Source: Egicoccus halophilus | Lineage (GTDB): Bacteria > Actinomycetota > Nitriliruptoria > Nitriliruptorales > Nitriliruptoraceae | Assembly: GCF_004300825.1 (NCBI RefSeq) | Contig: NZ_CP036250.1 | Location: 2,598,001 to 2,662,000, forward strand | Reading direction: 5' to 3' | Length of the DNA: 64,000 nucleotides | In this document: piece by piece, positions 26,034 to 35,411 of the stretch | How the letters are laid out: the number at the start of each line of letters is the position of its first letter | Numbering within the stretch: the first letter of the stretch is position 1 | Program-made: the position numbers and the translations under genes | The notes under the pieces: generated by a model | The model's database searches: none | The model's input: the letters and a program-made list of their open reading frames with translations, nothing else | Told to the model about the DNA's origin: nothing

Positions 26034-26771
26034 TCAGGTGGCGCGTCGGGGACGCCAGCCCAGCCGCTCGGAGATCTCCCGGGCACTGCGCAGCACCCGC
26101 AGGGCGATCGCCTCCGGCTCGGGCAGCCGGGCGGTCGGGGCCACGATGCCGACCGCGGCGACGGCGCGGCCGGTGTGGTCGAACACCGGTGCGGCGACGC
26201 CCGAGGCACCGGGCTCGAGCTCGTCACGGGTGTAGGCGACCCCGCGCTGACGGACCGGCTGCAGCTCCGGGTTGCGGGCGCCCTCCGGCAGGAAGGCCAG
26301 CAGGGCCTTGCCGTGGGCGGCCACGCCCAGCTCGTGCCGGAAACCGATGCGGTAGTTCACCTGTACGAACCGGTCGCCGGGTTCGATGACCTCCACGACC
26401 ACGAGGTCGTCGCGGTCGCGGACCGCGAGGCAGGCGGTCTCGTTGGTGTCCTCCGACAGGGCCCGCAACGGCGGCCCGGCCAGGCGGCGCACCTCGAGGC
26501 CCTGCGCCGCGCGGACCCCGAGTTCCAGCATCGCCAGGCCGAGCCGGTACTTGCGCGTCTCGGGGTCGCGGGTGACGAACCCCTCCCCGGTCAGGGTGTC
26601 GAGCAGCCGGTAGAGCACCGCGCGGTCGAGCCCGGTGGATTCGGCCAGGCCGGAGACGGTCGCGCCGTCGCTGTGCTCGCCCAGGGCGTTGAGCAACGCC
26701 AGTCCTCGGGCCAGCGTCCGGGACCCGCTGGAACGGCGGCCGCGCTTGTCGTCCTCGTCGTCCGGTGCCAC
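26034..26771 (-). CDS. IclR-family transcriptional regulator
   Basis: A 245-residue regulator with an N-terminal winged helix (LARGLALLNALGEHSDGATVSGLAESTGLDRAVLYRLLDTL, about 19-60) and a C-terminal effector domain (VNYRIGFRHELGVAAHGKALLAFLP; GVAAPVFDHTGRAVAAVGI). IclR proteins sense small aromatic or organic acids. It is divergent from the P450 gene and upstream of the homogentisate-dioxygenase-like gene, so it may control either or both; the 20-bp palindrome at 26843-26862 is a candidate site. GTG start, with AAGGA about 10 nt upstream. Confidence 0.9.
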   Translation of the reverse strand: MAPDDEDDKRGRRSSGSRTLARGLALLNALGEHSDGATVSGLAESTGLDRAVLYRLLDTLTGEGFVTRDPETRKYRLGLAMLELGVRAAQGLEVRRLAGPPLRALSEDTNETACLAVRDRDDLVVVEVIEPGDRFVQVNYRIGFRHELGVAAHGKALLAFLPEGARNPELQPVRQRGVAYTRDELEPGASGVAAPVFDHTGRAVAAVGIVAPTARLPEPEAIALRVLRSAREISERLGWRPRRAT

Positions 26772-26842
26772 GTGTCGGATCCTTCTCGGTCGTCATCCCG
26801 CCCCGCGCGGGATGTGGCGATCGACGTCGACTCGGAGCCGGC

Positions 26843-26862
26843 GTGCGGGACGCGTCCCGCAC
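26843..26862. promoter_or_regulatory. 20-bp perfect palindrome in the IclR/P450 divergent region
   Basis: GTGCGGGACG-CGTCCCGCAC is fully self-complementary and lies 72 bp upstream of the regulator start. A second symmetric element, TCGCG-gtt-CGCGA, follows at 26877-26889. Both are plausible operators for the IclR-type protein. The rest of the 353-bp gap has no convincing gene; an open frame running through it into the P450 lacks a ribosome site. Confidence 0.45.
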
Positions 26863-27124
26863 ACCCGAGTGCGTTGTCGCGGTTCGCGAGTGTGCTGCGC
26901 GACCCGCGCACGGTCAAGCGGAACCGCGACCGAACGGGCGGGAGCGACGTCGGCCGGCGGCCGGCCACCCCGTCACCCGGCCGGCGCGGCGCCGTGCGTC
27001 GCGTGTCCGTGAGGAGGGTGCCCGACGTCCCGGTCCGCCGACCCGACCGCCAGACTCGTGGGCAACCAGACCCGTGGGCGATCGGTGCACCGCGGGCCCG
27101 CCCACCGCAGCTCCAGGAGCCGAC

Positions 27125-28486
27125 GTGACGAGCACCGCGACCAGTTCGACCACCGCGGACACCGGGCTGGTGCCCAGGGCGTCGGTCGCCGACACGCTGC
27201 GCGCCGTCAACCTCGTCCTGCTGCCGCTGGTGGCCCGAGGTCTGATCGTGCGCCGGCCCCCGCTCGTGGCCGGTGCCGAGAAGCTGCAGCTCGACCGGAC
27301 CGCGGTGCGGGAACTGCAGCGCCTGCGCCGGATCTACGGGCCCGGTCCGTTGCGGCTGGCGCTGCCACGTGCCGTGGCGCTGATCCTCGACCCGGAGGAC
27401 GCCAAGCGGGTACTGGCGGAGTCCCCCGAGCCGTTCCGGGCCGACAGCCTCGAGAAGCGGCACGCGCTGGGCCACTTCCAGCCCTACGGGGTGCTCGCCA
27501 GCTCCGGCGTGCCGCGCGACGACCGGCGGGCCTACAACGAGCAGGTCCTCGACACCCCCGCGCCGGTCCACTGCCTGGCCGACGAGCTGCTCGGCAAGGT
27601 CGTCGACGAGGCCGACACCCTGCTCGCCGTCAGCGAGGCGACCGGCCGGCTGACCTGGGACGACTTCATGCGGCACTGGTTCCGCATGGTCCGCCGGGTG
27701 GTGTTCGGCGACCACGCCGCCGACGACGAGGAGGTCACCGACCTCAGCGGCGCGTTGCGGGCCGACGGGAACTGGTCGTACCTCAAGCCCAAGTCGCGCC
27801 GGAAGTTCGAACGCTTCGAGGCCCGCCTGCTGCACCACCTCGCGAAGGCCGAGCCGGGCAGCCTCGCCGGCCTCATGGCGCAGACCCCGGCCTCGCCGAT
27901 CACCGTGCCCCACATGCAGGTCCCACAGTGGCTGTTCGCGTTCGACCCGGCCGGGATCGCCACCTGGCGGGCGCTGGTGCTGCTCGAGGGCCATCCTCGG
28001 CAGATGGAGCGCGCCGTCTCGGAGGTCGCGGACGTCGACCTGCGCCGACCGCACGAACTCGAGTTCGCCCGTGCCTGCGTCCTCGAGTCGCTGCGCCTGT
28101 GGCCCACCACACCGGGCATCCTGCGCGACACGACCGAGGACACCGAGTGGTCGACCGGCACGCTGCCGGCCGGCCACGGCGTGGTGCTCTTCGCGCCCTA
28201 CTTGCACCGCGACGACGAACGCCTCGCGTTCGCCGACCGGTTCGAGCCCTCCCTGTGGACCGGCGACCACGACCCGGACGCGTTCCCGCTGGTGCCCTTC
28301 AGCGCCGGACCGGTCGTGTGCCCGGGCCGCAACCTGGTGCTGCTGCTCACCAGCGCGATGCTCGGGCGGCTCGTCCAGCACCACGAGTACCGGCTGCCGG
28401 CGCGGCGCCACCTCGACGCCACCGAACCGATGCCGGCCATCTACGACCCCTTCCGGGTCACCTTCGCGATGCGCCGCCGCGCCTGA
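27125..28486 (+). CDS. Cytochrome P450 with unusual I-helix
   Basis: A 453-residue soluble haem-thiolate enzyme. The ExxR motif is in LESLRLWPTTPGIL, and the haem loop is FSAGPVVCPGRNLVLL with the axial Cys, matching FxxGxxxCxG. The I-helix reads FAFDPAGIATWRAL: the usual A-G-x-(D/E)-T has Ala where the proton-relay acid should be. It starts at GTG with AGGAG 6 nt upstream. The redox partner genes (ferredoxin, reductase) are absent nearby. The substrate is unknown; an IclR regulator is divergent. The missing acid may mean altered oxygen activation or peroxide use, which is inference. Confidence 0.88.
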   Translation: MTSTATSSTTADTGLVPRASVADTLRAVNLVLLPLVARGLIVRRPPLVAGAEKLQLDRTAVRELQRLRRIYGPGPLRLALPRAVALILDPEDAKRVLAESPEPFRADSLEKRHALGHFQPYGVLASSGVPRDDRRAYNEQVLDTPAPVHCLADELLGKVVDEADTLLAVSEATGRLTWDDFMRHWFRMVRRVVFGDHAADDEEVTDLSGALRADGNWSYLKPKSRRKFERFEARLLHHLAKAEPGSLAGLMAQTPASPITVPHMQVPQWLFAFDPAGIATWRALVLLEGHPRQMERAVSEVADVDLRRPHELEFARACVLESLRLWPTTPGILRDTTEDTEWSTGTLPAGHGVVLFAPYLHRDDERLAFADRFEPSLWTGDHDPDAFPLVPFSAGPVVCPGRNLVLLLTSAMLGRLVQHHEYRLPARRHLDATEPMPAIYDPFRVTFAMRRRA

Positions 28487-28563
28487 GCGCCGGGATCGCC
28501 GGCCGCCCGCAGGGGCCCTGCTGGCCGCCGACTCAACTCGCGGGAGCCCTGCAGGGCCGTCGC

Positions 28564-28569
28564 TACCAT
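28564..28569 (+). promoter_or_regulatory. Putative clpP -10 box
   Basis: TACCAT matches the TAnnnT -10 pattern seen at other starts here and lies 45 bp before the clpP GTG. No clear -35 box is seen; many actinobacterial promoters lack one. Confidence 0.35.
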
Positions 28570-28613
28570 CTGCCGCCCGCCAACCGGCATGTTCCCCGAC
28601 CGGGAGTTCCATC

Positions 28614-29195
28614 GTGGCCGAAGAAGAAGCGAACGAGCTCGAGCAGCTGCTCGGCGCCCCCCGGCGCGTCTACGACAAGCTCTTCGAGCAGCGCATGCTC
28701 TTCCTCAAGGGCCCGCTGGAGGACAAGAACGGCGACCAGCTCGTCGCCCAGTTGCTGGCGCTCGACGCCGACGACAACGAGGACATCACCCTCTACATCA
28801 ACTCCCCCGGCGGCATCATCACCGGCATGTTCGCCCTCTACGACACCATCAACCTGTTGCAGAGCAAGGTGAACACCCGCTGCGTCGGCCTGGCCGCGTC
28901 GGCGGCGGCGTTCCTGCTGTGCACCGGCACCGGTACGCGCTCGGCCACCGAGAACTCCCGCATCATGATCCACCAGCCGCTCGGGGGGGCTCGTGGTACG
29001 GCCAAGGACATCGAGATCCAGGCCAAGAACATCGTCTGGATGCGCGAGCGGATCAACGAGATCATGGCCGGACGCACCGGCAAGCCGGTCGAGCAGGTCC
29101 GCCAGGACACCGACCGCGACTTCTGGATGACCGGCGCCGAGGCCGTCGAGTACGGCCTCATCGACCAGGTGCTCCAGCCCGCCACCGGCAGCTGA
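28614..29195 (+). CDS. clpP: ATP-dependent Clp protease proteolytic subunit
   Basis: A 193-residue serine peptidase that forms the 14-subunit ClpP chamber and degrades proteins fed by Clp ATPases. The catalytic triad is intact: Ser96 in GLAASAAAFLL, His120 in IMIHQPLGG and an Asp (about 169) in QDTDRDFW; INSPGG lines the oxyanion region. The usual ASMG around Ser is ASAA here. The GTG start has GGGAG 7 nt upstream. It stands alone, without clpX, tig or a second clpP, so it may be one of several paralogues in this genome. A short pro-segment of acidic residues (AEEEANELEQLL) precedes the body. Confidence 0.93.
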   Translation: MAEEEANELEQLLGAPRRVYDKLFEQRMLFLKGPLEDKNGDQLVAQLLALDADDNEDITLYINSPGGIITGMFALYDTINLLQSKVNTRCVGLAASAAAFLLCTGTGTRSATENSRIMIHQPLGGARGTAKDIEIQAKNIVWMRERINEIMAGRTGKPVEQVRQDTDRDFWMTGAEAVEYGLIDQVLQPATGS

Positions 29196-29283
29196 CACCC
29201 GTCGGTGCCGACGCCCCGCCGCACGTGTGCCGGCGGGGCGTCGCGCATCTGCCGCAGCTCGCGGTCCGGCCCAGGGAGATCCC

Positions 29284-29991
29284 ATGCACATCGGTCTGCT
29301 CGCGTGTGACCACGTCGCCGACGACCTGGTGGCGATCGCCGGGGACTACGCCGACATGTTCGAGCGGTTGTTCGCCCGCCATGCCCCGGAGTTGTCCTTC
29401 GTTCGTCACGACGTCGTCGGCGGCGACCCGCTGCCCGACCCGGCGAGCGCCGACGGGTGGCTCGTGACCGGCAGCCGCCACGGCGTCCACGACCAGGGCG
29501 TGACCTGGATCGACGAGCTGGCCGACTTCGTCCGCCGCGCCGATGCGCAGGACGCGCCGATGGTCGGCATCTGCTTCGGCCACCAGTTGTTCGCCTCGGC
29601 CCTGGGCGGCGAGGTGCAGCGCGCCGGACAGGGGTGGGGCGTCGGGGTCCACGAGGCCAGTGTCGAGCACCCGACCGACTGGATGCAGCCGGCGTCGTCG
29701 GCCTACCGGCTGCTCGTCAGCCACCAGGACCAGGTCGTCCGGCTGCCCGAGGGCGCCACGCGGGTGGCCACGAGCAGACACGCGCCCGTGGCCGCTTTCC
29801 AGCGCGACAACGTGCTGGGATTCCAGGGCCATCCCGAGTTCACGCCCCCGTACGCCGAGGCACTGCTGAGCGAGCGGGTCGAGCGCATCGGCGCACCCGT
29901 GGTCGAAGCCGCCCGCGCCTCGCTCGACACCACCACCGACCATCCGATCGTCGCTCGGTGGATCGCCCGATTCTTCACCGCGTACGCGTGA
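29284..29991 (+). CDS. Class I glutamine amidotransferase domain protein
   Basis: A 235-residue stand-alone GATase1 with the nucleophile Cys97 in MVGICFGHQLFA and the His-Glu pair in QGHPEFTPPY, so hydrolysis of glutamine (or a gamma-glutamyl compound) is expected. It is of the GMP-synthase-like type found as single genes near varied metabolism; the acceptor is unknown. ATG with AGGGAG 6 nt upstream. It follows clpP by 88 bp in the same direction and could share its transcript. A gamma-glutamyl-polyamine or peptide hydrolase role is an alternative. Confidence 0.8.
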   Translation: MHIGLLACDHVADDLVAIAGDYADMFERLFARHAPELSFVRHDVVGGDPLPDPASADGWLVTGSRHGVHDQGVTWIDELADFVRRADAQDAPMVGICFGHQLFASALGGEVQRAGQGWGVGVHEASVEHPTDWMQPASSAYRLLVSHQDQVVRLPEGATRVATSRHAPVAAFQRDNVLGFQGHPEFTPPYAEALLSERVERIGAPVVEAARASLDTTTDHPIVARWIARFFTAYA

Positions 29992-30052
29992 TGACCTGCG
30001 GCCACGCGTCGGTACCGTGGATCTCGACGCCGTTCTCGTCCGTGGGGGGGTC

Positions 30053-30892
30053 GTGTCCCGAGCGCGTGTCGCCGGCCTGGCGGCCCTCCTGTCCGGCCTG
30101 CTGCTGACCGTGGAACTGCTGCTGGCCTGGTCGGTGGCCGTGCCGTTGGGGTACCGATTCGGTGCCGTGCCGCTGCTCAGCCTGCTCCCGGCAGCGACCG
30201 TCGGCGTCGTCGCGGTCGGCGGGGCGCTGCTGTGGCGAGGGCACCGGACGGCAGGAACGGCGCTGGTCGCGAGCACGTCGCTGCTGGCGCTGCCCCTGGC
30301 CGCCGACGTGGTGCACACCCTGGCCGGCTCGGGGCCGGATCAGCGGACCCTCGGTGCCGCCCTGGTGCTGCTCGGTGCCGTCGGTTCGCTCTTCCTCGCC
30401 GCCGTGCTGGGGCTGCGGACAGTGCCGTCTCGTCCGCCACGGCGCCCGGCGCACCCGGGTGTCCTGGTCCTGGTCGCCGTGGCCGCGACCGGCCTGTTCT
30501 GGCCCGTGGTGTCGACCCAGGTACCGCTCGAGCTCTTCGACGCGACGGCCTGGAGTCGACCACTGGCGATGACGGCCCTCGACGGGCTCGACCGGTGGCG
30601 GCACCTGCTCACGGCCGTCGTGCCGATCGCCCTCCTGCTGTACGCCGCCACCACCGCCCGGCGGGTCGGCGCGCTCGTGGTCGTCGCCGTGGTGCTGCCC
30701 TGGCTGGCCGGTGACCTCGGCAGTGCCGTGGCGGCCACCCGGGAGGCGGCGTGGTTCTTCACGCCGGCCGGCTGGCTCTCGCTGGCCGGACAGGGCGGGC
30801 TGCTGTTGCTCGCCGCCGCCTGGTGGCGTCGCGGCGAGCCACTCGACACGGTCTTCGCGGTGGAGACCGACGAGCAGCCCACCACCGGCTGA
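30053..30892 (+). CDS. Multi-spanning membrane protein of unknown function
   Basis: A 279-residue protein with about seven or eight hydrophobic helices (for example AGLAALLSGLLLTVELLLAW and GVLVLVAVAATGLFWPVV) and a charged C-terminus (VETDEQPTTG). No catalytic or transport motif is recognisable. Two starts are possible. The GTG at 30017 lies inside a TACCGT box (30013-30018) that looks like a -10 element; I prefer the GTG at 30053, preceded by a run of G residues that can pair with 16S rRNA. It ends 38 bp before the convergent chemoreceptor-like gene. Confidence 0.65.
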   Translation: MSRARVAGLAALLSGLLLTVELLLAWSVAVPLGYRFGAVPLLSLLPAATVGVVAVGGALLWRGHRTAGTALVASTSLLALPLAADVVHTLAGSGPDQRTLGAALVLLGAVGSLFLAAVLGLRTVPSRPPRRPAHPGVLVLVAVAATGLFWPVVSTQVPLELFDATAWSRPLAMTALDGLDRWRHLLTAVVPIALLLYAATTARRVGALVVVAVVLPWLAGDLGSAVAATREAAWFFTPAGWLSLAGQGGLLLLAAAWWRRGEPLDTVFAVETDEQPTTG

Positions 30893-30930
30893 GTGCACCG
30901 ATGGGGGGCCACGTCACGTCGACCGCTCGG

Positions 30931-32367
30931 TCAGACGCCGACGCGAGACGCGAAGCGGGGAACCTCGACCTCGAGGGAGCGCGACGCCTGCGCACCGTCA
31001 CCACCGCGACGGCCGCGCGTCCGCGGGAGGGCCGGGCCACCGGCGCGGCCGTCGACCAACGCCTGCAGCTCACCGGCGACCTCACGCAGCTCGGTCGCGG
31101 CCTGCTGCGTGCGGGCCGAGCCCTGGGAGGTCTCCCCCGCCGCCTGCGCCACCGAGACGATGTTCTCCGCGATCTCGGCGCTGCCACGCGCCGCCTCGGC
31201 GACGTTGCGGGAGATCTCGTTGGTGGTCGCGGTCTGCTCCTCGACCGCGCTCGCGATCGTGGTCTGCATGTCGGCGATCCGGGCGATGACCTGACCGATC
31301 TCCCCGATGGAGGTCACCGCCTGCCCCGTCTCGGCCTGGATGGCGGCGATGCGCGACCCGATCTCCTCGGTCGCCTTCGCCGTCTGGGTGGCGAGCTCCT
31401 TGACCTCGCCGGCGACCACCGCGAAGCCCTTGCCGGCCTCGCCCGCACGCGCCGCCTCGATGGTGGCGTTGAGCGCGAGCAGGTTGGTCTGCTCCGCGAT
31501 CGAGGTGATCACCTCGATGACCCTGCCGATCTGCGCCGAGGAGTCCCCGAGCTGAGCGATCTGACCGTTGGTCACCTCGGCGGTGCGCACGGCATCGGCC
31601 GCGACCCGTGATGCCTCGGCGGAGGAGGTGGCGATCTCGCGCACGCTGGCCGACAGCTCCTCGACCGCTGTGGCGACGGTCTGCACGTTGTGTGACACCT
31701 GCTCGCCGGCCGCGGCCACGACGTTGGCCTGCGTCGCCGTCTCCTCGCTGGCCGCCGACACCTGCGCCGAGACGGCCGCGAGCTCCTCCGAGTTCCCGTT
31801 CAGTCGTTGCGATCCACGCCGCACCGACGAACTCACCGAGCGGCCCAGCATCCAGGCCAGCCCGGCCGCCAGCAGGGTGACGAGCAGTGTGGTCAGCCCG
31901 ACCATGGCGCGCGCACCTCCGTACGTGCTCTCCGCGGTGGTCCGCGCCTGCGCGGTGGTGTCACGGAAGTGCGCGAGCAGGACGTCCACCGCTTCCACGC
32001 TGGCCGTGACCGCCCGGAACTGCACGTCGGTGGTGTTCTGCTGGGCCTGCTCGAAGCGGCCCTGGGCGAGGTGGCCGAGCGTGTCGATCATCGCGACGTG
32101 CGAGGCGTCGAACGCGTGCTGCAGGGCAACGACCTTGTCCCGGTCCGCCGTGCCGACGCCCGCCTCGAGCTGCTCGAGGTATCCGCGACCACGGGTGGCC
32201 AGCTCCTCCAGCTTCGGCAGCGCGTCCGCGCCGGCGCCCGTGGACCCCACGACCGTCGAGCGCCCGAACAGCTTGGTCTGCATCGAGAAGTGACGAGGCA
32301 TCAGTGTGGTCTCGGGGTGAGGTGGGATGGTTGCCTCTTGGTACGGCACACGAGGGCGTCGGTCCAT
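30931..32367 (-). CDS. Reduced methyl-accepting chemotaxis-like protein
   Basis: A 478-residue protein. Its cytoplasmic signalling coiled coil (about 185-430) is complete, including the CheA-contact tip [21 protein letters not shown] and [13 protein letters not shown]. One membrane helix (about 155-174, [20 protein letters not shown]) precedes it. The N-terminal helix expected near MQTKLFG is absent, and the ~50-residue HAMP linker between the membrane helix and the signalling region is missing. The ATG at 32367 is supported by GGAGG 7 nt upstream; an internal ATG at 32301 has none. No che or flagellar genes are nearby, so the signalling partner is unknown. Confidence 0.8.
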   Translation of the reverse strand: MDRRPRVPYQEATIPPHPETTLMPRHFSMQTKLFGRSTVVGSTGAGADALPKLEELATRGRGYLEQLEAGVGTADRDKVVALQHAFDASHVAMIDTLGHLAQGRFEQAQQNTTDVQFRAVTASVEAVDVLLAHFRDTTAQARTTAESTYGGARAMVGLTTLLVTLLAAGLAWMLGRSVSSSVRRGSQRLNGNSEELAAVSAQVSAASEETATQANVVAAAGEQVSHNVQTVATAVEELSASVREIATSSAEASRVAADAVRTAEVTNGQIAQLGDSSAQIGRVIEVITSIAEQTNLLALNATIEAARAGEAGKGFAVVAGEVKELATQTAKATEEIGSRIAAIQAETGQAVTSIGEIGQVIARIADMQTTIASAVEEQTATTNEISRNVAEAARGSAEIAENIVSVAQAAGETSQGSARTQQAATELREVAGELQALVDGRAGGPALPRTRGRRGGDGAQASRSLEVEVPRFASRVGV

Positions 32368-32567
32368 AGTCCACCTCCGGAAACCGCGGTCCCTCGGCGG
32401 CGGCGCGGGGACGTTCGGCCCTACGTCGCGCCCCCGACTGTCGCGCCAGGCGCACGTTCCAGCACACCTGGGATCCCGTTGCCCGACCCGCTGCACCTCG
32501 CGGTGACCTCGCCCGCGCGTCCGGACACCGGCTCGGCCGGACGCCGTCGGCGATCCGTTCCGGCCGT

Positions 32568-32573
32568 TAGGGT
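32568..32573 (+). promoter_or_regulatory. Putative pirin -10 box
   Basis: TAGGGT, 63 bp before the pirin ATG, fits the TAnnnT pattern. The divergent gap of 269 bp otherwise shows no symmetric element that I trust. Confidence 0.3.
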
Positions 32574-32636
32574 CGAACTCCTTCGTCGCATCGCGCGGCG
32601 CCCGGTCGGGGCCTGCGCCCGACAGGAGAGCCAGCC

Positions 32637-33572
32637 ATGAGTGGACCGGTCACCGACGCCGAGGCACCGACGGACGTCGCCGACGGCAGCTCCCCCGAAC
32701 CGGCCTGCGTGGAGGTGTCCGACAGCCGCGAGGCGCAGGTCGGCCGCTTCCGGGTCCGTCGCGCACTGCCTCGCCGGGGCCGACGCACCGTCGGGGCCTG
32801 GTGCTTCGCCGATCACCTGGGCCCGGCCGACGTCACCGAGAACTCCGGTCTCGACGTCGGCCCGCACCCGCACATCGGCCTGCAGACGGTCACCTGGCTC
32901 CTCGACGGGCAGGTGCTGCATCGCGACAGCCTCGGCAGCGAACAGGTGATCAAGCCCGGCCAACTCAACCTGATGACCTCGGGCGGCGGCGTGACCCACG
33001 CCGAGGAGGCCACCGGCCAGTACCGCGGCACGCTCGAGGGCATCCAGTTGTGGGTCGCCCTCCCGGAGGCGACCCGTCACGGAGCGAGCGCCTTCGAACA
33101 CCATGCCGAGCTGCCGCAGAGCGAACTCGACGGTGCGGTCGCGACCGTGCTCGTGGGCGACTTCGCGGGCCTGTCGAGCCCGGCGCGGCATGACACCCCG
33201 CTCGCCGGGGTCGATCTGACCCTGCACGGGGACACGACCGTGCCACTGCGTCCGGCGTGGGAGTACGCCCTGGTCGTGCTCGAGGGCGGTGTCGCGATCA
33301 ACGGCGAACGACTCGCCCCCGGCACGTTCGGCTACCTCGGTGAAGGGCGCGACGAACTGCGGCTCGAGGTCCGCGAGCGCACACAGGCGCTGCTGCTGGG
33401 CGGGGAGCCGTTCTCCGAGCCGATCGTCATGTGGTGGAACTTCGTCGGCCGCAGCCGCGAGGAGATCGACGCCGCCTACACGTCCTGGCAACGCCGGGAC
33501 GACCGCTTCGGACGCCTCGACTCGCCGCTGCCGCGCATCCCCGCCGAAGCGCCGTGGTGGCACCGCGCCTAG
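32637..33572 (+). CDS. Pirin-family bicupin protein
   Basis: A 311-residue pirin. The N-terminal cupin carries the metal-binding pattern [13 protein letters not shown], then the GGGVTHAEE segment with the remaining His/Glu ligands; the C-terminal cupin ends with [12 protein letters not shown]. Pirins are iron proteins with quercetinase or redox-regulatory roles; which applies here cannot be read. The ATG has AGGAGAG 6 nt upstream. It is a single gene, convergent with the luciferase/FMN reductase pair. Confidence 0.9.
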   Translation: MSGPVTDAEAPTDVADGSSPEPACVEVSDSREAQVGRFRVRRALPRRGRRTVGAWCFADHLGPADVTENSGLDVGPHPHIGLQTVTWLLDGQVLHRDSLGSEQVIKPGQLNLMTSGGGVTHAEEATGQYRGTLEGIQLWVALPEATRHGASAFEHHAELPQSELDGAVATVLVGDFAGLSSPARHDTPLAGVDLTLHGDTTVPLRPAWEYALVVLEGGVAINGERLAPGTFGYLGEGRDELRLEVRERTQALLLGGEPFSEPIVMWWNFVGRSREEIDAAYTSWQRRDDRFGRLDSPLPRIPAEAPWWHRA

Positions 33573-33584
33573 GCGGGGACCGGG

Positions 33585-34202
33585 TCAGCCGGCGGAGAGG
33601 AGCTGGGAGAACGGCGTGACGTCGCCGAAGGGGTCGACGCGCCCGGCGGTCTCGCGGGAGGCGACGAGCCCGGCGAGCTCGGTGGCGGCCCGCTGGATGC
33701 GGGCGGCGAGGCCACCCTCGACCGTGGCGTCGTTGCCCCAGTCCTCGGCAGCGGCGAACACGGCCGTGGGGTTGGTCAGGGCACCGAGGTGGGCGAACAG
33801 CGGCCGGACGGCGTGCTCGAGCGCCAGGGAGTGGCGAGCGGTCCCGGCGGTCGCGCCCAGCAGCACCGGCGTCTCGCGCAGCGCGCCCCGATCGAGCACG
33901 TCGAAGAAGGTCTTGAACAACCCGTTGTAGGACGCGGAGAAGATCGGCGTGACGGCGACCAGCCCGTCGGCGCCGACGACGGCGTCCTTGGCGGCCTGGA
34001 GCGTCTCGGTGGCGAAGCCGGTCAGCAGGTGGTCGGTCAGGTCGTGCGCGTGGGTGCGCAGCTCGACCGTGGTGACCTCCACCTCGATGCCGAGGTCGAG
34101 CAGCGCCTGGCTGGTCGCACCGGCGAGCCGGCCGGCGAGCAGACTGGTCGAGGACGGTTGGCCGAGACCGGCGGAGACGACCGCGAGCGTGCGTGAGGTC
34201 AT
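33585..34202 (-). CDS. NAD(P)H-dependent FMN reductase, CE1759 family
   Basis: A 205-residue flavodoxin-fold reductase (VVSAGLGQPSSTSLLAGRLA phosphate loop; TPIFSASYNGLFKTFFD FMN loop). It belongs with the luciferase-like enzyme encoded immediately upstream; its ATG overlaps that gene's stop (ATGA). The arrangement matches the family described as the CE1758/CE1759 'LLM duo', in which this reductase supplies reduced FMN to the monooxygenase. The substrate of the duo is not known. Confidence 0.88.
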   Translation of the reverse strand: MTSRTLAVVSAGLGQPSSTSLLAGRLAGATSQALLDLGIEVEVTTVELRTHAHDLTDHLLTGFATETLQAAKDAVVGADGLVAVTPIFSASYNGLFKTFFDVLDRGALRETPVLLGATAGTARHSLALEHAVRPLFAHLGALTNPTAVFAAAEDWGNDATVEGGLAARIQRAATELAGLVASRETAGRVDPFGDVTPFSQLLSAG

Positions 34203-35305
34203 CGTCCGATTCCTTCCATGACCCGGACGTCGTTGGCCGCTTCGGCCCTCCGGGCGGCGTGGGTGGGTGCGTCGGGCACGTGTGCGGGGCGGCCGGTCGC
34301 GAACTCGCGGCGCAGGGCGGGCACGATCTCCCCGCCGAGGATCTCGAGCTGCTCGAGCACCGTGGACAGCGGGAGACCGGCGTGGTCGACGAGGAACAGC
34401 TGCCGCTGGTAGTCCCCGACCAGCTCACGCATGCCGGCATAGCGTTCGACGACCTGCTGCGGCGATCCGACGGTCAGCGGCGTCTGGGCGGTGAAGTCCT
34501 CGAGCGAGGGGCCGTGGCCGTAGACCGGCGCCACGTCGAAGTACGGCCGGAACTCGCGCACGGCGTCCTGGGAGTTGCGTCGCGCGAAGAACTGGCCACC
34601 GAGTCCCACGATGGCCTGCTCGGCGGTGCCGTGGCCGTAGTGCTCGAACCGGCGCCGGTAGAGCTCGACCATCTGCTGGGTGTGACGCGGTGGCCAGAAG
34701 ATGTTGTTGGAGAAGAACCCGTCGCCGTAGAAGGCGGCCTGTTCGGCGATCTGCGGCGTCCGGATCGAGCCGTGCCACACGAATGGCGGGACGCCGTCCA
34801 GCGGCCGCGGCGTGGAGGTGAACCCCTGCAGCGGCGTTCGGTGCCTGCCCTCGAAGTCCACGACCTCCTCGCGCCAGAGCCGGTGCAGCAGTGCGTAATG
34901 CTCCACGGCGAGGTCGAGCCCATCGCGGACGTCGTAGCCGAACCACGGGTAGACCGGCCCGGTGTTGCCGCGGCCGAGCATCAGGTCCATGCGCCCGCCC
35001 GCGAGGTGCTGGAGCATCGCGTAGTCCTCGGCGATCTTGACCGGGTCGTTGGTCGTGATCAACGTGGTCGCGGTGGACAGCAGCAACCGCTCGGTGCGTG
35101 CGGCGATGTAGGCCAGCGTCGTGGTCGGCGAGGACGAGAAGAACGGCGGGTTGTGGTGCTCGCCGAGGGCGAACACGTCGAGGCCGACCTCCTCGGCCTT
35201 GGCCGCGATCTGGACGATCGCCTGGATCCGCTCGGCCTCGCTCGGCGTGCGGCCGGTGGTCGGGTCGGGCGTGAGGTCGCTGACGGAGAAGACACCGAAC
35301 TGCAT
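34199..35305 (-). CDS. FMN-dependent luciferase-like monooxygenase, CE1758 family
   Basis: A 368-residue TIM-barrel flavoprotein. Typical segments are LDVFALGEHHNPPFFSS, LLSTATTLITTNDPVKIAEDYAML and GRMDLMLGRGNTGPVYPWFG. It would oxygenate an unknown small molecule with FMNH2 from the reductase encoded next. The ATG at 35305 begins MQFGVFSVSDLTPD; the longer frame to 35476 overlaps intergenic sequence. The two genes form a tight two-cistron unit ending tail to tail with pirin. Confidence 0.9.
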   Translation of the reverse strand: MQFGVFSVSDLTPDPTTGRTPSEAERIQAIVQIAAKAEEVGLDVFALGEHHNPPFFSSSPTTTLAYIAARTERLLLSTATTLITTNDPVKIAEDYAMLQHLAGGRMDLMLGRGNTGPVYPWFGYDVRDGLDLAVEHYALLHRLWREEVVDFEGRHRTPLQGFTSTPRPLDGVPPFVWHGSIRTPQIAEQAAFYGDGFFSNNIFWPPRHTQQMVELYRRRFEHYGHGTAEQAIVGLGGQFFARRNSQDAVREFRPYFDVAPVYGHGPSLEDFTAQTPLTVGSPQQVVERYAGMRELVGDYQRQLFLVDHAGLPLSTVLEQLEILGGEIVPALRREFATGRPAHVPDAPTHAARRAEAANDVRVMEGIGR

Positions 35306-35411
35306 CGTGGTCTCGCTTCGCGCCGCCGACGCGGCTGCTGGGGTGGTGTCGGGGCCGCTGCCATCAGCGGCCCCGACCGGTACGACGGAGGAGCGAGCGC
35401 GTCGGGCGCGC

